Source of the DNA: Adiantum capillus-veneris
Lineage: Eukaryota; Streptophyta; Polypodiopsida; Polypodiales; Pteridaceae
DNA length: 64,000 nt
Direction of reading: 5' to 3'
Assembly: GCA_014529385.2 (NCBI GenBank)
Contig: CM043962.1
Location: 120,799,970 to 120,863,969 of the forward strand
Each line of letters begins with the position of its first letter. Position 1 is the first letter of the stretch. Both the position numbers and the translations under genes were made by a program. Below are positions 1 through 11,003 of this stretch, in pieces. The notes beneath the pieces are model-generated. The model made no database searches. It saw nothing but the letters and a program-made list of their open reading frames with translations, and was not told the origin of the DNA.

Positions 1-1
1 A

Positions 2-605
2 AAACTTTGGCATGCACGTTTTGGTCATCAGAATTTTGCCAGTTTGCTGCGTTTGCAGAAATCTGATATGGTTGCTTCTTTGCCGCCTCTTGAAGCACCT
101 GTCAAACATGTTTGTGAAGGCTGTATTTTGGGTAAGATGCAGCGTTCTAAATTTCCAAAGGATAGTTCAGTTCGGGCCACATGCAGATTGCAGCTTGTGC
201 ATAGTGATGTTTGTGGGCCCATGCAAACTCCGTCCTTGGGCAATTACCTGTACTTCGTGACTTTCATTGATGATTACTCCAGGCATGCATGGGTATTTCC
301 GCTTAAAGTGAAGTCCGAAGTTTTTATGTGCTTCAAACAATTTCTGGCTATGGCTGAAAATGTCTTGAAATGTACTATGGGTACCCTCCGTTCCGATCGA
401 GGGGGGGAGTATATGTCTCATGAATTTAATGCATTTCTGGCTAGTCGTGGGATAAAACACCAATGTACAGTGCCTTATACACCTCAGAAAAATGGTGTTG
501 CTGAGAGGAAAAACGGGTCAGTGATGGAAATGGCACGATGTATGGTCAAAAGTCAAGCTTTGCTGCATTCTTTTTGGCTTGAGGCCATCATGTGTGCCAC
601 TTATG
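2..605 (+). pseudogene. Family A copy A1: GAG-pre-integrase and integrase core (5' part of split pol)
   Basis: An open frame runs from base 2 without a stop until element B interrupts it. It begins in the GAG-pre-integrase domain (KLWHARFGH) with the zinc-binding pair CEGC near residue 37. The integrase core follows with all three catalytic positions visible: Asp in HSDVCGP, Asp in RSDRGGEY and Glu in NGVAERKN. Integrase joins element cDNA to host DNA. The frame continues after the insertion at 6152, because the inserted length plus duplication (5547 bp) is a multiple of three. The 5' gag and protease lie outside the window. This copy has the best-preserved integrase of the three A copies. 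Confidence 0.92.
601..605. repeat. Target-site duplication of element B, left copy
   Basis: ttatg directly precedes the LTR at 606 and is repeated at 6148-6152 right after the other LTR. Copies A2 and A3 have a single ttatg at the same place (A2: 11099-11103), which confirms the empty site. Confidence 0.95.
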
Positions 606-1389
606 TGTTAGGAAGTAAGATGTAGCTAAATAGATTTTTGAGTAGATTACTTAATGGAGAGAGATAGATTTCACACACAAGAGATTATAGAGTAGAGAGA
701 GAGAGAGAGAGTACACACGATATACGTGGTTCACCCAATGTGGGCTACGTCCATGGGAAAGCAGCCACTCAATGGCTTTAGCACTTCAAAAGAAGAAGTA
801 GTTTACAAACGGATTAAACCCTTGATAGAGCTCCCGCCTTTCTTCACTCTCACCACCTCACACTCACCTTGTTGCATTAACTTCACACTATGAAATGTGT
901 GTAGAAATGGCCTCCTTTTATCAGCCAAAAGGGTTGCCCTCTCTTATGAGAGACAACCATGTGTAGCCGTCCTTGTGCGAATAAGTCCAAATCGGACCCT
1001 CCAATCCACCCATGTGTGGCCGCCCTTGAGAAGACAAGTCCGCTTTTGAATTCGGCCACCGGCCACCGGCCATTGACTTCCGACCACCGGCCACCGGCCA
1101 TTGACTTCCGACCACCGGCCATCGGCCATTGACTACAAGCCACCGGCCAACCGACCGGTTGTTTTCCGACCACTTTCCGACCGTCGTCCGGCCATAATAT
1201 TTCGGCGAAAAGGAATATTCCGGAAAAAAAAAGTCTCGGAGTTGCCCCTGATTCTTGTCCGTGAAAATTTTGGTTTCCGGTGAGTGATTTTCCTTCACGC
1301 ACGATGGATTCTCCTCATAATGGGGGCCTTACAAATGTGCGCTTTTACCACAGAAAATTACAAGGGTAAATCAGGCTCCATACTTAACA
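606..1389 (-). repeat. LTR of element B (3' LTR in element orientation)
   Basis: 784 bp, starting TGTTAGGAAG and ending ACTTAACA on the plus strand. It aligns end to end with 5394-6147. It holds a (GA)n tract near 691-710 and a GC-rich minisatellite at about 1053-1140 built on ccaccggccattgacttcc, present in about three units here against two in the other LTR. It lies next to the polypurine tract, so it is the downstream LTR of the minus-strand element. Long open frames across it on the minus strand come from the minisatellite and are not proteins. Confidence 0.94.
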
Positions 1390-1404
1390 ATCTCCCACTT
1401 GGAG
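1390..1404 (-). other. Polypurine tract of element B
   Basis: On the minus strand ctccaagtgggagat ends exactly at the LTR boundary. This is the expected place and composition of the plus-strand DNA priming site. Confidence 0.8.
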
Positions 1405-1449
1405 ACTGATCTCCAAACCAAACTTGTGACTGCTTTCCATTCTGGCTTC

Positions 1450-2895
1450 TTATCCTTGAATGCCGATTGAAGATGAGCAAAAGCTCAACTTCTCCTTGTT
1501 GACCACCTTTGTAAACATGTCTGCAGGATTTTCACTTGTATGCACCTTTTCTAGCTTTAGTTGTCCCTCTTCCAAAAGAGTGTGTATGAAGTGATATCTC
1601 ACCTCAATGTGCTTTGTCCTTGAATGAAAGGTTGAGTTCTTCTCAAGATGGATAGCGCTTTGGCTATCACTGTACAAGACACAATTGTCTTGTTTGAATC
1701 CAAGCTCTTCTAAGAATCTGTGAAGCCACATAATTTCTTTGCTTGTCTCCGTCATTGCTACATACTCTGCTTCCGTGGTAGAAAGTGAAACCACTTTCTG
1801 CACCTTTGAAGCCCAGCTTACTGCTGTGCCTCCAACCGTGAACACATAGCCAGTAGTGCTCCTTCGAGTATCTTTGTCACCTGCCATATCTGCATCAGCA
1901 TACCCTTCTAGAAAAATATCAGTTTCTCCAAAATACAAAGCATTTGTTGCTGTCCCTTTTAGATACCTAAGTATCCACTTCACAGCTTGCCAATGCTCTT
2001 TACCTGGGTTGTCCATGAACCTACTCACAACTCCCACTGCATGTGCAATGCCTGGCCTTGTCCAGACCATAGCATACATTAGAGAATCTACCGCTGCAGC
2101 ATATGGAACTTTAGACATATAGGCTATCTCCTCTTGTGTCTTTGAACTCATATCCTTCGTTAGTTTAAAATGACCAGCCAAAGGTGTAGAAACTGGTTTT
2201 GCATTTTGCATTGCAAACCTTTCTAGTACCTTCTTGATGTAATCTTCTTGAGATAGCTTTATTGTCTTCTTCGTCCTGTCCCTTGATATTTTCATACCAA
2301 GTATCCTCTTTGTCCTCTTTGAAAAAGATTTGGACAGCTCCTCTTTTAGGTCTTTGATGTCCTGCATGTTAGCACTTGCAATCAACATGTCATCAACATA
2401 CAACATTAGGATGATGAATTTCCCATCTCCCAAATTCTTCGTGTAGACGCAGTGATCCGAGTTGCATCTTGTGAATCCATGATCCAACATCCATCGATCA
2501 AACTTCAAGTACCATTGTCTTGATGCTTGCTTTAAACCATACAAGCTGTTCTTTAATCTACAAACCATTTTCTCCTTACCTTTTACTTCATACCCCTTTG
2601 GTTGAAGCATGTAGATTTCCTCCTCTAAGTCACCGTGAGGGAATGCCGTATTTACATCCATTTGCTCGAGATTTAGATCATGAGCAGCCACAAGGATTAA
2701 GACAAGCCTAATTGAGTTCATTTTTACAACAGGAGAAAATATTTCATTGAAGTCAATACATTTCTTTTGAGAAAAACCTTTTACCACAAGCCTAGACTTG
2801 TACCTTTTCTTCCCATCTTCTTCTTCCTTCAGCTTGTACACCCATTTGTTTTGAAGTGCCCGCTTACCTTTAGGCAACTCAACCAACTCCCATGT
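1450..2895 (-). pseudogene. Element B reverse transcriptase and RNase H
   Basis: An open stretch of 478 codons in the same frame as the preceding segment, separated from it by a TAA at 2896-2898 in the middle of a TWELVELP motif. RT begins at NKWVYKLK, has the catalytic YVDD box at 2389-2400 and the copia signature LYGLKQASRQW. RNase H follows with YADADMAGD, STTEAEYVA and the tail motifs RTKHIEVRYHF and ENPADMFTK. It converts genomic RNA into DNA in cytoplasmic particles. This segment looks intact, but it can only be reached by reading through upstream stops. Confidence 0.92.
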
Positions 2896-3534
2896 TTATT
2901 TGCGATGTAGTGAGTCCATCTCCACTTGCATGATCTTTGTCCATTCTTCTTTGGATTCATGTTGCATAGCTTCTTCGTATGATTCCGGCTCTCCAGAATC
3001 CAAGATCAAGAGATGGTTGAAGGAAGGAACAAACCTTTCTGGAGGTCTACTTGCTCTTGTAGATCTTCGGGGAATAGGTTGAGGCTCTTCATTTGGTTGA
3101 CGTTGTTGTAGATTGTCACCGTTTGTAGTCCTTGAGTCTTCACCGTCCTCAAGCTCCATGTACTCATCACCTGTTTCTTTTGTTTGTTTTCTTTCCAAGT
3201 AATCTTTGTACATATTTTGTTCGTTAAAAATTACATCCCTACTCCTTAAGATTTTACCATCTTCAGGATTCCATAGGCGATACCCAAAGTCTCCTTCTCC
3301 ATAGCCAATGAAGAAACACTTTTTGGACTTTGCATCTAGCTTTGATCTTAGACTTCTATCTATCTGCATGAAAGCCTCACACCCAAACACTTTGAGAAAT
3401 GCATAATTCACCGGTTTACCTGTCCATGCCTCTTCTGGAACTCCCCCATCCAATGCCGTTGAGGGTGACCGATTTATTAAGTACACAGACGTACTTACAG
3501 CTTCCGCCCAAAGCTCCAAGCGGTAGGCCTGCAT
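2896..3534 (-). pseudogene. Element B integrase C-terminal region and linker
   Basis: 212 open codons in a frame different from the upstream integrase core; the frame changes near 3510-3535, at the ELWAEAV block. Typical copia post-integrase motifs are present: VYLINRSPS, VFGCEAF, FIGYGEGDFGYRLW. A charged linker (residues about 120-165) and RRSTRASRPPERF lead to the RT. It ends at TAA 2896-2898, which replaces a sense codon in the otherwise continuous RT entry motif. Confidence 0.88.
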
Positions 3535-4921
3535 ATAGCCGCATGCTTCGTGCTCGTTCCATGATTGTCATGTTCATCCTTTCCGAAATCCCATTTTGTT
3601 GAGGTGTCCTTGGGGCTTTCCTTTGCCTCCGAATGCCATTGCTAGCACAAAAGCTTTCAAAAGCTTGGCTTCAATATACGCCTCCATTGTCGGATCTGAG
3701 GCATTTAACCTTGGTACCTGTTTCATTCTCCACAAAGGCTTTCCACCTTTGAAATATGGAAAATACATTGGATTTATTCTTCATGACATAAACCCATGTT
3801 TTTCTAGTCGCATCGTCTATGAATGTTACATAGTACAATGAGCCACCAAGTGATGGTGTACTTGCAGGACCCCAAACATCAGAATGAACCAACTCAAGTT
3901 TTTTATTTTTTCTTTCATTTCCTGATTTTTTAAATTTTACCCTCTTTTGTTTACCATAAACACAATCTTCACAGAACTCTAAGTCCACTTCTTTCAAACC
4001 TGGTAGAAGCTTCTTTGTTTGAAGGATTTGCATTCCTTTGGCACTCATATGCCCAAGTCGGTAGTGCCACACCGCACTGTCAACTTCTATAGTTGCTGCA
4101 CAAGCTGAAGGTTGCGTGCCAACAATACACAAGTAAAGTGTACCGACTTTTTCTCCCTTGGCAACCACCAAAGATCCCTTTGAGATCTTCCACCATTTGT
4201 TTCCGAATGCAATGTCGTGACCTTCATCATCCAATTGTCTTGTAGAGATCAAATTTTTGCGAACAGAAGGAACATGCCTAACATCTCTAAGCTTCCATTC
4301 ATTTCCGTTAGCAGTTTTGACAGAAACTGTACCTTTGCGGACAATCTCACAAGCTTCATCATCTCCCAAGTATACATACCCAAAATTAACTTTGGTGTAG
4401 TCTTGGAAATGTTGCTTGTGTGGTGTCGCATGGAATGAAGCCCCGGAATCTACTATCCAAGAATTAGACACATTGTCTAATGAGAGAATTAGAGCATCTT
4501 GCTCTACTTTACCTGCCACATTGGCCTCCAATGTTGGCTTGTTGTCTTGAGACTCTGTCTCCTTCTTCTTCTTGGACCAGCAATCCTTCTTGACGTGGCC
4601 CTTCTTGCCGGAGTTCCAACATTCAAGAACTGACTTTGTGCGTGACTTGCTCCTCCTTGAGCGATCACGACCCTTTTGGTTTTTGAACCTCTCCTTAGGC
4701 CTTCCTCTTGTTTCCACTGATAGTGCAACACTTGATGATTCTCCTGTGCTTCTCCTTCGCATTTCCTCGCTTAGGAGAACACCCACAACATCATCAAACT
4801 TAAGAGTATTTGTGCCAGAGATAGAATTACTTACAGCCATCACAAGGCTGTCCCAACTATCCGGTAGAGATGATAGTATAAGGAGAGCTCGCACTTTGTC
4901 ATCAAAATTGATTTTCACTGA
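3535..4921 (-). pseudogene. Element B Gag C-terminus, protease and integrase core
   Basis: Open from 4921 to a TGA at 3671-3673; the frame then continues to about 3535. It begins with Gag helices (LILSSLPDSWDSL). The zinc knuckle is degenerate: CWNSGKKGHVKKDC has Ser where the second Cys should be. Protease motif DSGASFHAT follows, then the GAG-pre-integrase zinc pair (CEDC) and the integrase core (HSDVWGP; RSDNGGVY). The TGA lies two residues after GGV, before the catalytic Glu region (NGISERMN), which is still readable downstream. The knuckle substitution and the stop mean that this copy is not autonomous. Confidence 0.9.
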
Positions 4922-5320
4922 TCAAAGTTGACTTATGTTTGTGTTAAAGTCATTTAAGTGTTCTGCAACTGAACCATTCTCTGTCATCTTTAGATTGAAC
5001 AAGCGCTTCATAAGAAATACCTTATTGGATGACGATGGTTTCTCGTAGAAGTCGTCAAGTGACTTCATCAAGTCCTCCGTGGTCTTCATCTCCAAAACAT
5101 TGAAGGCCACCGTTGACGCCAAGCTTAACCGGATTGTTCCCAGTGCCTTTCGATCAAGGACAATCCATGCTTCATCTGCCATTGTTGCGGGCTTCTTCGC
5201 AAGACCGCCTAGTGGCAAATAGAGGTCCTTCTGGTAGAGATAGTCTTCAATCTGCATCTTCCAATGTTGGTAGTTTTTGCCGTTGAACTTCTCAATCTTG
5301 AGCTTCCCTTCCTCCGCCAT
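4922..5320 (-). pseudogene. Element B Gag N-terminus
   Basis: The ATG chosen at 5318-5320 (MAEEGKLKIEKFNG) lies about 60 bp downstream of the PBS, as expected for copia. The frame also opens upstream from a GTG at 5329, which is unlikely to be used. Motifs YQHWKMQIEDYLYQ and FNLKMTENGSVAEHLNDFN match the copia Gag (UBN2-like) family, which builds the virus-like particle. A TGA at 4922-4924 interrupts the frame, which otherwise continues unchanged into the next segment. Confidence 0.9.
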
Positions 5321-5379
5321 AACTCCCACTCAATTCAAGGAATCCTTTCCTTGAGATAATTTAGCTACGAGCAAACCTT

Positions 5380-5391
5380 GCTCTGATACCA
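5380..5391 (-). other. Primer-binding site of element B
   Basis: The minus strand reads TGGTATCAGAGC, the complement of the plant initiator tRNA-Met 3' end, two bases inside the LTR. It primes minus-strand DNA synthesis and identifies 5394-6147 as the 5' LTR. Confidence 0.93.
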
Positions 5392-5393
5392 GT

Positions 5394-5478
5394 TGTTAGG
5401 AAATAAGACGTAGCTAAATAGATTTTTGAGTAGATTACTTAATGGAGAGAGATAGATTTCACACACAAGAGATTATAG

Positions 5479-5515
<37 letters not shown>

Positions 5516-6147
5516 CACGATATACGTGGTTCACCCAATGTGGGCTACGTCCATGGGAAAACAGCCACTCAATGGCTTTAGCACTTCAAAAGAAGAAGTA
5601 GTTTACAAAGGGATTAAACCCTTGATAGAGCTCCCGCCTTGCTTCACTCTCACCACCTCACACTCACCTTGTTGCATTAACTTCACACTATGAAATGTGT
5701 GTAGAAATGGTCTCCTTTTATAGGCCAAAAGGGTCGCCCTCTCTTATGCGAGACAACCATGTGTAGCCGTCCTTGTGCGAATAAGTCCAAATCGGACCCT
5801 CCAATCCGCCCATGTGTGGCCGCCCTTGAGAAGACAAGTCCTCTTTTGAATTCGGCCACCGGCCATTGACTTCCGACCACCGGCCATCGGCCATTGACTA
5901 CCGGCCAACCGACCGGTTGTTTTCCGACCACTTTCCGACCACCGTCCGGCCATAATATTCCGACGAAAAGGAATATTCCGGAAAAAAAAAGTCTCAGAGT
6001 TGCCCCTGATTCTTGTCCGTGAAAATTTTGGTTTCCGGTGAGTGATTTTCCTTCACGCACGATGGATTCTCCTCATAATGGGGGCCTTACAAATGTGCGC
6101 TTTTACCACAGAAAATCACAAGGGTAAATCAGGCTCCATACTTAACA
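5394..6147 (-). repeat. LTR of element B (5' LTR in element orientation)
   Basis: 754 bp. It matches 606-1389 along its length, the main differences being a longer (GA)n tract (about 5480-5510) and one fewer minisatellite unit (about 5855-5910). It sits next to the PBS and should hold the element promoter; I did not identify a TATA box with confidence. Confidence 0.94.
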
Positions 6148-6152
6148 TTATG
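6148..6152. repeat. Target-site duplication of element B, right copy
   Basis: ttatg follows the LTR end directly. Family A pol resumes here. Confidence 0.95.
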
Positions 6153-8324
6153 TACTTAACAGGTGTCGTACGAAAGCTTTGCAGTCTATTACTCCATATG
6201 AAGCATGTCATGATAGAAAGCCATCTATTGAGCACATGCGTGTTTTTGGCTGTTTGGCATATGCTTTGGTGCCACAAGTGCAGTGCAGAAAATTGGATGA
6301 TACGGCTGTCAAATGTATTTTTGTTGGTTATAGTGCTAAAAGCAAAGGTTACAGGTTGTATCATCCGCAAACAAAACGTATTCTGGTTTCTCAAGATGTA
6401 GTGTTTGTGGAAGATTCTGTTCAGCCCTTGTTGTCATGTACTAGAGACAGTAATGTAAGCTCACATGACATTTATGACACTTTGTTGCCTCTTTTCAGTG
6501 GTGGAAATACGAATGTAAGTTCCAATGAGGAAAATGTACAGCCTATGGGGGTTTCTAAAAATGTTTTAGATCAGCCTATTACTGATGCAGATGTAAATGA
6601 TGTACTTGATGAGGAAAGGGCTGAAAATGAGTACGCTAGAGGTATGCCAAAATGGCTGGTGCACACTTTGCGTGACAGTAAATTGGATGCACCTTTGTGT
6701 AGTCGTACTTGTTCAGGCTCTCGCCATGCATCTTATGCATCATATTTTTATGCTTTGTCTGTGTCTAGCTTACATGATGTTGAGGAACCTCTGTCTTTTG
6801 ATGAAGCACAGAATTCACAAAATTGAATGGCTACCATGCAATCAGAATATGATGCACTTATAGAAAATGACACATGGACTTTATGTGATTTGCCTCCTAG
6901 CAAAAAAGGCCATTGGTACGAAGTGGGTTTACAAGTTAAAACGCAAGCCGGATGGTGAGATCGATCGCCATAAGGCTCGACTTGTTGCAAAGGGTTATGC
7001 ACACCAAAAAGGCATTGATTATGAAGAGACTTTTGCTCCCACTTGTCGTATGACTACTGTGCGTTTTCTATGTGCATTGGCAGCTCATTTTGGTTGGGAT
7101 GTACATCAATCACACATTGTTACTGCTTTCTTGAATGGTGACATATTTGAGGAAGTTTATGTAACGTAGCCTCGCGGTTTTGTCATAAAAGGACAAGAGG
7201 ACAAAGTGTGCAGATGTAAGAAGGCTTTGTATGGGTTGAAGCAATCTCCTCCTGCTTGGTATGAGAAAGCTAACACTCATTTGGTTAAACGAGGCTTTCG
7301 TAAAAGTCCAACAGAAAGCACATTGTATGTAAAGCGTGAGGGTGATGTAATTCTCATTGTGGTTCTTTATGTTGATGATTTGCTGATCACTGGACCAAAT
7401 GACAGACATATTGCTTAAATTAAGGCTGATTTGAATACTACTTTCAAGATGAAATATTTGGGGCTGTTGCATCATTACTTGGGTATACAGTTTAAGCAGT
7501 GTGATGGTGGTATTGCCTTGTGTCAGAAAAGTTACATAGAGACATTGCTATGTACGTTTGGACTTGAGGATTGCAAACCTATTGCCACTCCCATGGAAAC
7601 AGGTTTGAAGTTGAGTCTACATGATGCTGGCGATCCTGCTGATGTCACTCTTTACCAAACTATTGTTGGTTGCCTCATTTATGTATGCAACACGAGGCCG
7701 GATATTCAATTTCCAGTCTCACAGGTCAGCAGATTTATGCATAGCCTAGGGTCTAAGCATTGGCAGGCTGCCAAGAGGCTTTTCTGCTACCTTAGGGGCA
7801 CTTTACATCTTGGGTTGTTTTATCCCAAGGCGAAATCATTGTCAGCAGACTTACATGCTTTTTCGGACTCAGATTGGGCTGGTTGTTTTGACACGCGAGT
7901 GTCCACAAGTGGTTTTTGTTTCATGCTTGGCAGTTCATGTATATCATGGTTGAGCAAGAAGCAACCTACTGTGGCCACTTCGAGTTGTGAGGCTGAGTAC
8001 AGGGCAGTCTTCACAGCTACGGTTGAGTGTGTATGGCTCAAACGCCTTATGGCTAATTTGGGTGTTGGACAGGACACTGCCAACACTATCTACACTAATA
8101 GTCAGAGCACATTGGCAGTTGCGAGGAACCCAGTTTTTCATGCTCGCACAAAGCACATTGAGGTGCATAACCACTATGTCAGGGAGAGGCTCTCACCAGG
8201 AGAGATCAGCTTGGCTTATGTGCCAACACAGGACAACCTTGCACATCTTATCACAACGGCATTGTCTCGTGAGAAGCTTGAAGCTTTCCGCAAAGCTTTG
8301 GGCTTACTCCCCTTTGTGGACTGA
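6152..8324 (+). pseudogene. Family A copy A1: rest of pol (integrase tail, RT, RNase H)
   Basis: Resumes after element B with the integrase tail (VFGCLAYALVPQVQ, FVGYSAKSKGYRLYHP). It is broken by TGA at 6824-6826 (a Trp codon in A2). An extra G after the A-run near 6902-6909 causes a frameshift, followed by TAG at 7167-7169 and TAA at 7416-7418. RT keeps [20 protein letters not shown] and YVDD (7368-7379). The segment 7431-8324 is open: RNase H with DSDWAGCFD and SSCEAEYRA, then RTKHIEVHNHYVRERL, ending in TGA at 8322-8324. The frameshift and the TAG recur in A2 and A3, so they predate copying of the array. Confidence 0.93.
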
Positions 8325-8387
8325 TCCTGTCCTCAGGGCATGGCACTTCCCTTTACTCATGTGCCAGCTCTCGTTCACTGCATCACT

Positions 8388-8399
8388 CCAAGGGGGATT
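8388..8399 (+). other. Polypurine tract preceding first family A LTR
   Basis: ccaagggggatt abuts the LTR start. Equivalent tracts precede the LTRs at 13361 and 18288 (the last is shortened to aggggggtt). Confidence 0.75.
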
Positions 8400-8626
8400 T
8401 GTTACCATATACATGTGGTAGTGATGTGTGTGAACACACTAGGACCTCCGGGGCATTTCTTCCCTCTTTAGGAGGTTTTTTCCCTCGTGGATTGTATATA
8501 TGCCCATCACTCTAGGGCTATCTATCTTTCCATTGCACACTAAGTAACACACTCTCTATTGTGTGCCTTGAGCTTCCTTCGTCTTCTCCAAGCTGTGTGC
8601 GTTTCTCTGCAACCCTAATTCCAACA
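8400..8626 (+). repeat. Family A LTR, first shared copy
   Basis: 227 bp, TG...CA ends. It serves at once as the 3' LTR of A1 and the 5' LTR of A2. It differs by eye from the second LTR at 10 sites and from the third at 9. Confidence 0.94.
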
Positions 8627-8628
8627 AT

Positions 8629-8640
8629 TGGTATCAGAGC
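8629..8640 (+). other. Primer-binding site of A2
   Basis: tggtatcagagc, a perfect match to the initiator tRNA-Met 3' end, two bases after the LTR. It is the only perfect PBS among the family A copies visible here. Confidence 0.92.
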
Positions 8641-8988
8641 AGGTCACATCCTCCCGGGCTTAGTCGTCAGCTGCTCCAGCACACGCTTGCTCACTTTCTC
8701 TGATTTCAGTGAGCTTTGGCAAGCGTTCGCAAGTCGACAAATATTTTGGGAGATCTCGTAGAGCTTGGTCTACTCAGAATTTTGATTCGGACTCATTTTG
8801 GCCTCCAATTCCACTACAGGCACAACTGCACATGCTATTTCGTCATTTTGTGCAAAATTTTTGTCAGTGTCGTTTTCTGCATAACACGTGCCTTATAGTC
8901 TTCTACAGTTTGTGCTATATATCACAGGTTGTTCCCACTCCGTTTCTCCTATTTTCGGGCAGTTTTCACATCATGTGTAGCATTTACC
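8641..8988 (+). other. Untranslated leader of A2
   Basis: About 350 bp between PBS and Gag ATG, with no convincing ORF. The same leader occurs in A3 (13603-13939), and in part, reverse-complemented, at 51076-51223. Confidence 0.8.
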
Positions 8989-9620
8989 ATGGCTGACAAG
9001 AACAACACAGATGTGTTCAAGATGTTTCCTGCTAAGGACAGGTTGGATGGGGACAATTGCCCTATGTGGGCTTATATGATGCAACATGTTCTTGTGTCAA
9101 AGGGTGTCTCGAACATTGTGCAGGGCATTCATGTACGTCCTGGTTCTGAGGATGTAGGCGATGTTGAGGATGTTGCAGGTCTTGCTGCAAGGATTGCAAC
9201 TGTTAGAGTTGTTTTGCCTACAGTAGAACAAGATCGTTGGGATGTTAAGGATGCGCAGGCTCATGCGTTGATTGCGTTTTCTGTGAAGCGCACCATTGTT
9301 CCTCACATCCGTTCAGCAAAATTTGCAAAACAGGCTTGGGATATTCTAGCAGGTCTTTATGCAAGCCACAATGAGGCTAAAATTGCTTTGCTGCGTAAAG
9401 AGCTGGAGTCGAGGATTATGCATGAGGAAGATGATATGGACACTTTCCTTGCTAGTGTCAAGGATATCAATGAGCAACTTATTTCTACAGGTGAAGTTAT
9501 TTCAGACAGTTCCCTTGTGCAGACTGTTCTTGATGCCTTACCAAATTCTTACTAGACTTTTGCTAGTACTTGGAGACTTATGACCCAAGGACATCCAAAA
9601 GTTGTCAAGTTTGATGCATT
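8989..9620 (+). pseudogene. Family A copy A2: Gag N-terminal part
   Basis: The ATG at 8989-8991 starts MADKNNTDVFKMF, preceded by ttaccatgg, a favourable plant start context. The frame is open to TAG 9553-9555, in place of the Gln codon seen in A3. Then follow a readable stretch and a frameshift in an A-run near 9650, before the next segment. The protein is a copia Gag (UBN2 family; SAKFAKQAWDILAGLYASH), the structural protein of the particle. Confidence 0.9.
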
Positions 9621-11003
9621 ATGCACATTTCTGTTGCAAGAGTCACTTTCCAAAAAAACAGGACTAGACAGCGTGCAGTTCAACAGGATTTTATTGCTTT
9701 TCAAAGAAAGGGTGGTAACAGCAATGCAGCCACTTCTTATGGTTCTGCTGCGAGTGGAAAAAATTATGTTCCTAATGGTTCTGCTCGCAGCAATTCGTCT
9801 GGAAATTCTGGTGATAAGGGCAAAAATAAGATGCGTTGCCATTATTATAACGCCAATGATCACTTGATTAAGTCGTGTCCTAAGTTGAAGTCCAAAGATG
9901 CTAAGAATAAAGAGGGTCGTTCCACTGCAAATGCTGGTTCCACTACAAATGCAGCCATTGTTGAGTCTTCTGTGAAAGGAGACTCTGTTGCTGATGTTGA
10001 TACAGAATGGGCTTTTAGCGCAGAGTGCACATACAATCCTGCTGTCCATGATGCATGCTTGTCAGTTGCTGTAGATTCACATGTGTGGTATTTCGACAGT
10101 GGTGCTACAAGGCACATTACCTCACATCGTGAATTGTTTACCTCTCTCGAGTCTGTCCCTCATGGGAATTCAGTCACTTGTGCCAACAACGCCTCTTATC
10201 CAGTTCAGGGAGTTGAAAAGATTGTGCTCACTGCTGCTAATGGCAGTTCCTTCACACATGTTGATGCACTTTATGTACCTGGGATCAAGAAGGATCTCTT
10301 GTCTCTATCCGCACTTGCTAGACTTGGCCTTGTAGTCAAATTTGTGGATGACAGATGTACAGTTCATGATCTCAGTTTTGGTGATGAAGTTGTTGCATCT
10401 GGGCTTTTGTGCCGTGGGATGTATAAGCTCACTTTGTATGACAAGTGTGGACAAAATTTTGCAAATGCTGTTGCAGATTCAAGGGTTATTTTAGATACAA
10501 AACTTTGGCATGCACGTTTTGGTCATCTGAATTTTGCCCGTTTGCTGTGTTTGCCGAAATCTGATATGGTTGCTTCTTCTCCGCCTCTTGAAGCACCTGT
10601 CAAACATGTTTGTGAAGGTTGTATTTTGGGTAAGATGCAGCGTTCTAAATTTCCAAAGGATGGTTCAGTTTGGGCCACATGCAGGTTGCAGCTTGTGCAT
10701 AGTGATGTTTGTGGGCCCATGCAAACTCCGTCCTTGGGCAATTACCTGTACTTCATGACTTTCATTGATGATTACTCTAGGCATGCATGGGTATTTCTGC
10801 TTAAAGTGAAGTGCGAAGTTTTTATGTGCTTCAAACAATTTCTGGCTATGGCTGAAAATGTCTCGAAATGTACTATGGGCACCCTCCGTTCCGATCGAGG
10901 GGGGGAGTATATGTCTCATGAATTTAATGCATTTCTGGCTAGTCGTGGGATAAAACACCAATGTACAGTGCCTTATACACCTCAGAAAAATGGTGTTGCT
11001 TAG
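9621..11003 (+). pseudogene. Family A copy A2: Gag C-terminus, protease, integrase core
   Basis: 460 open codons. The zinc knuckle near residue 73 is CHYYNANDHLIKSC: the second Cys is Tyr, whereas A3 keeps CHYC. Protease motif DSGATRHITS is at residue 159. GAG-pre-integrase (LWHARFGHLNF, CEGC) and integrase follow with both catalytic Asp motifs (HSDVCGP, RSDRGGEY). The frame stops at TAG 11001-11003, exactly at the codon for the catalytic Glu (GVAE in A1 and A3). That removes integrase activity from this copy even if the rest were translated. Confidence 0.92.

Larger units (their letters stand above)
606..6147 (-). mobile_element. Ty1/copia element B, complete but coding-defective, nested in A1 integrase
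   Basis: A 5542-bp minus-strand element with LTRs at both ends, a tRNA-iMet PBS (5380-5391), a polypurine tract (about 1390-1404) and a 5-bp target duplication ttatg. Its single gag-pol frame, read from 5320 down to 1450, carries three in-frame stops and one frameshift. It belongs to a different family from the host copies: LTR length and sequence differ, and the protein matches only in the conserved motifs. It must be younger than the A1 copy it interrupts. Confidence 0.95.

Noticed and set aside
883-1302. Long minus-strand ORFs across the element B LTRs (also 5683-6060)
   Set aside because: Produced by the GC-rich minisatellite inside a non-coding LTR; they differ between the two LTRs only by repeat units.
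8629-8640. tRNA-Met gene suggested by tggtatcagagc
   Set aside because: Only the 12-base primer-binding site is present, next to an LTR; no tRNA body.
8561-8996. Plus-strand ORFs over the family A LTR end and leader (also 13522-13947)
   Set aside because: They overlap LTR, PBS and leader; the Gag ATG lies further down. Not protein-like.
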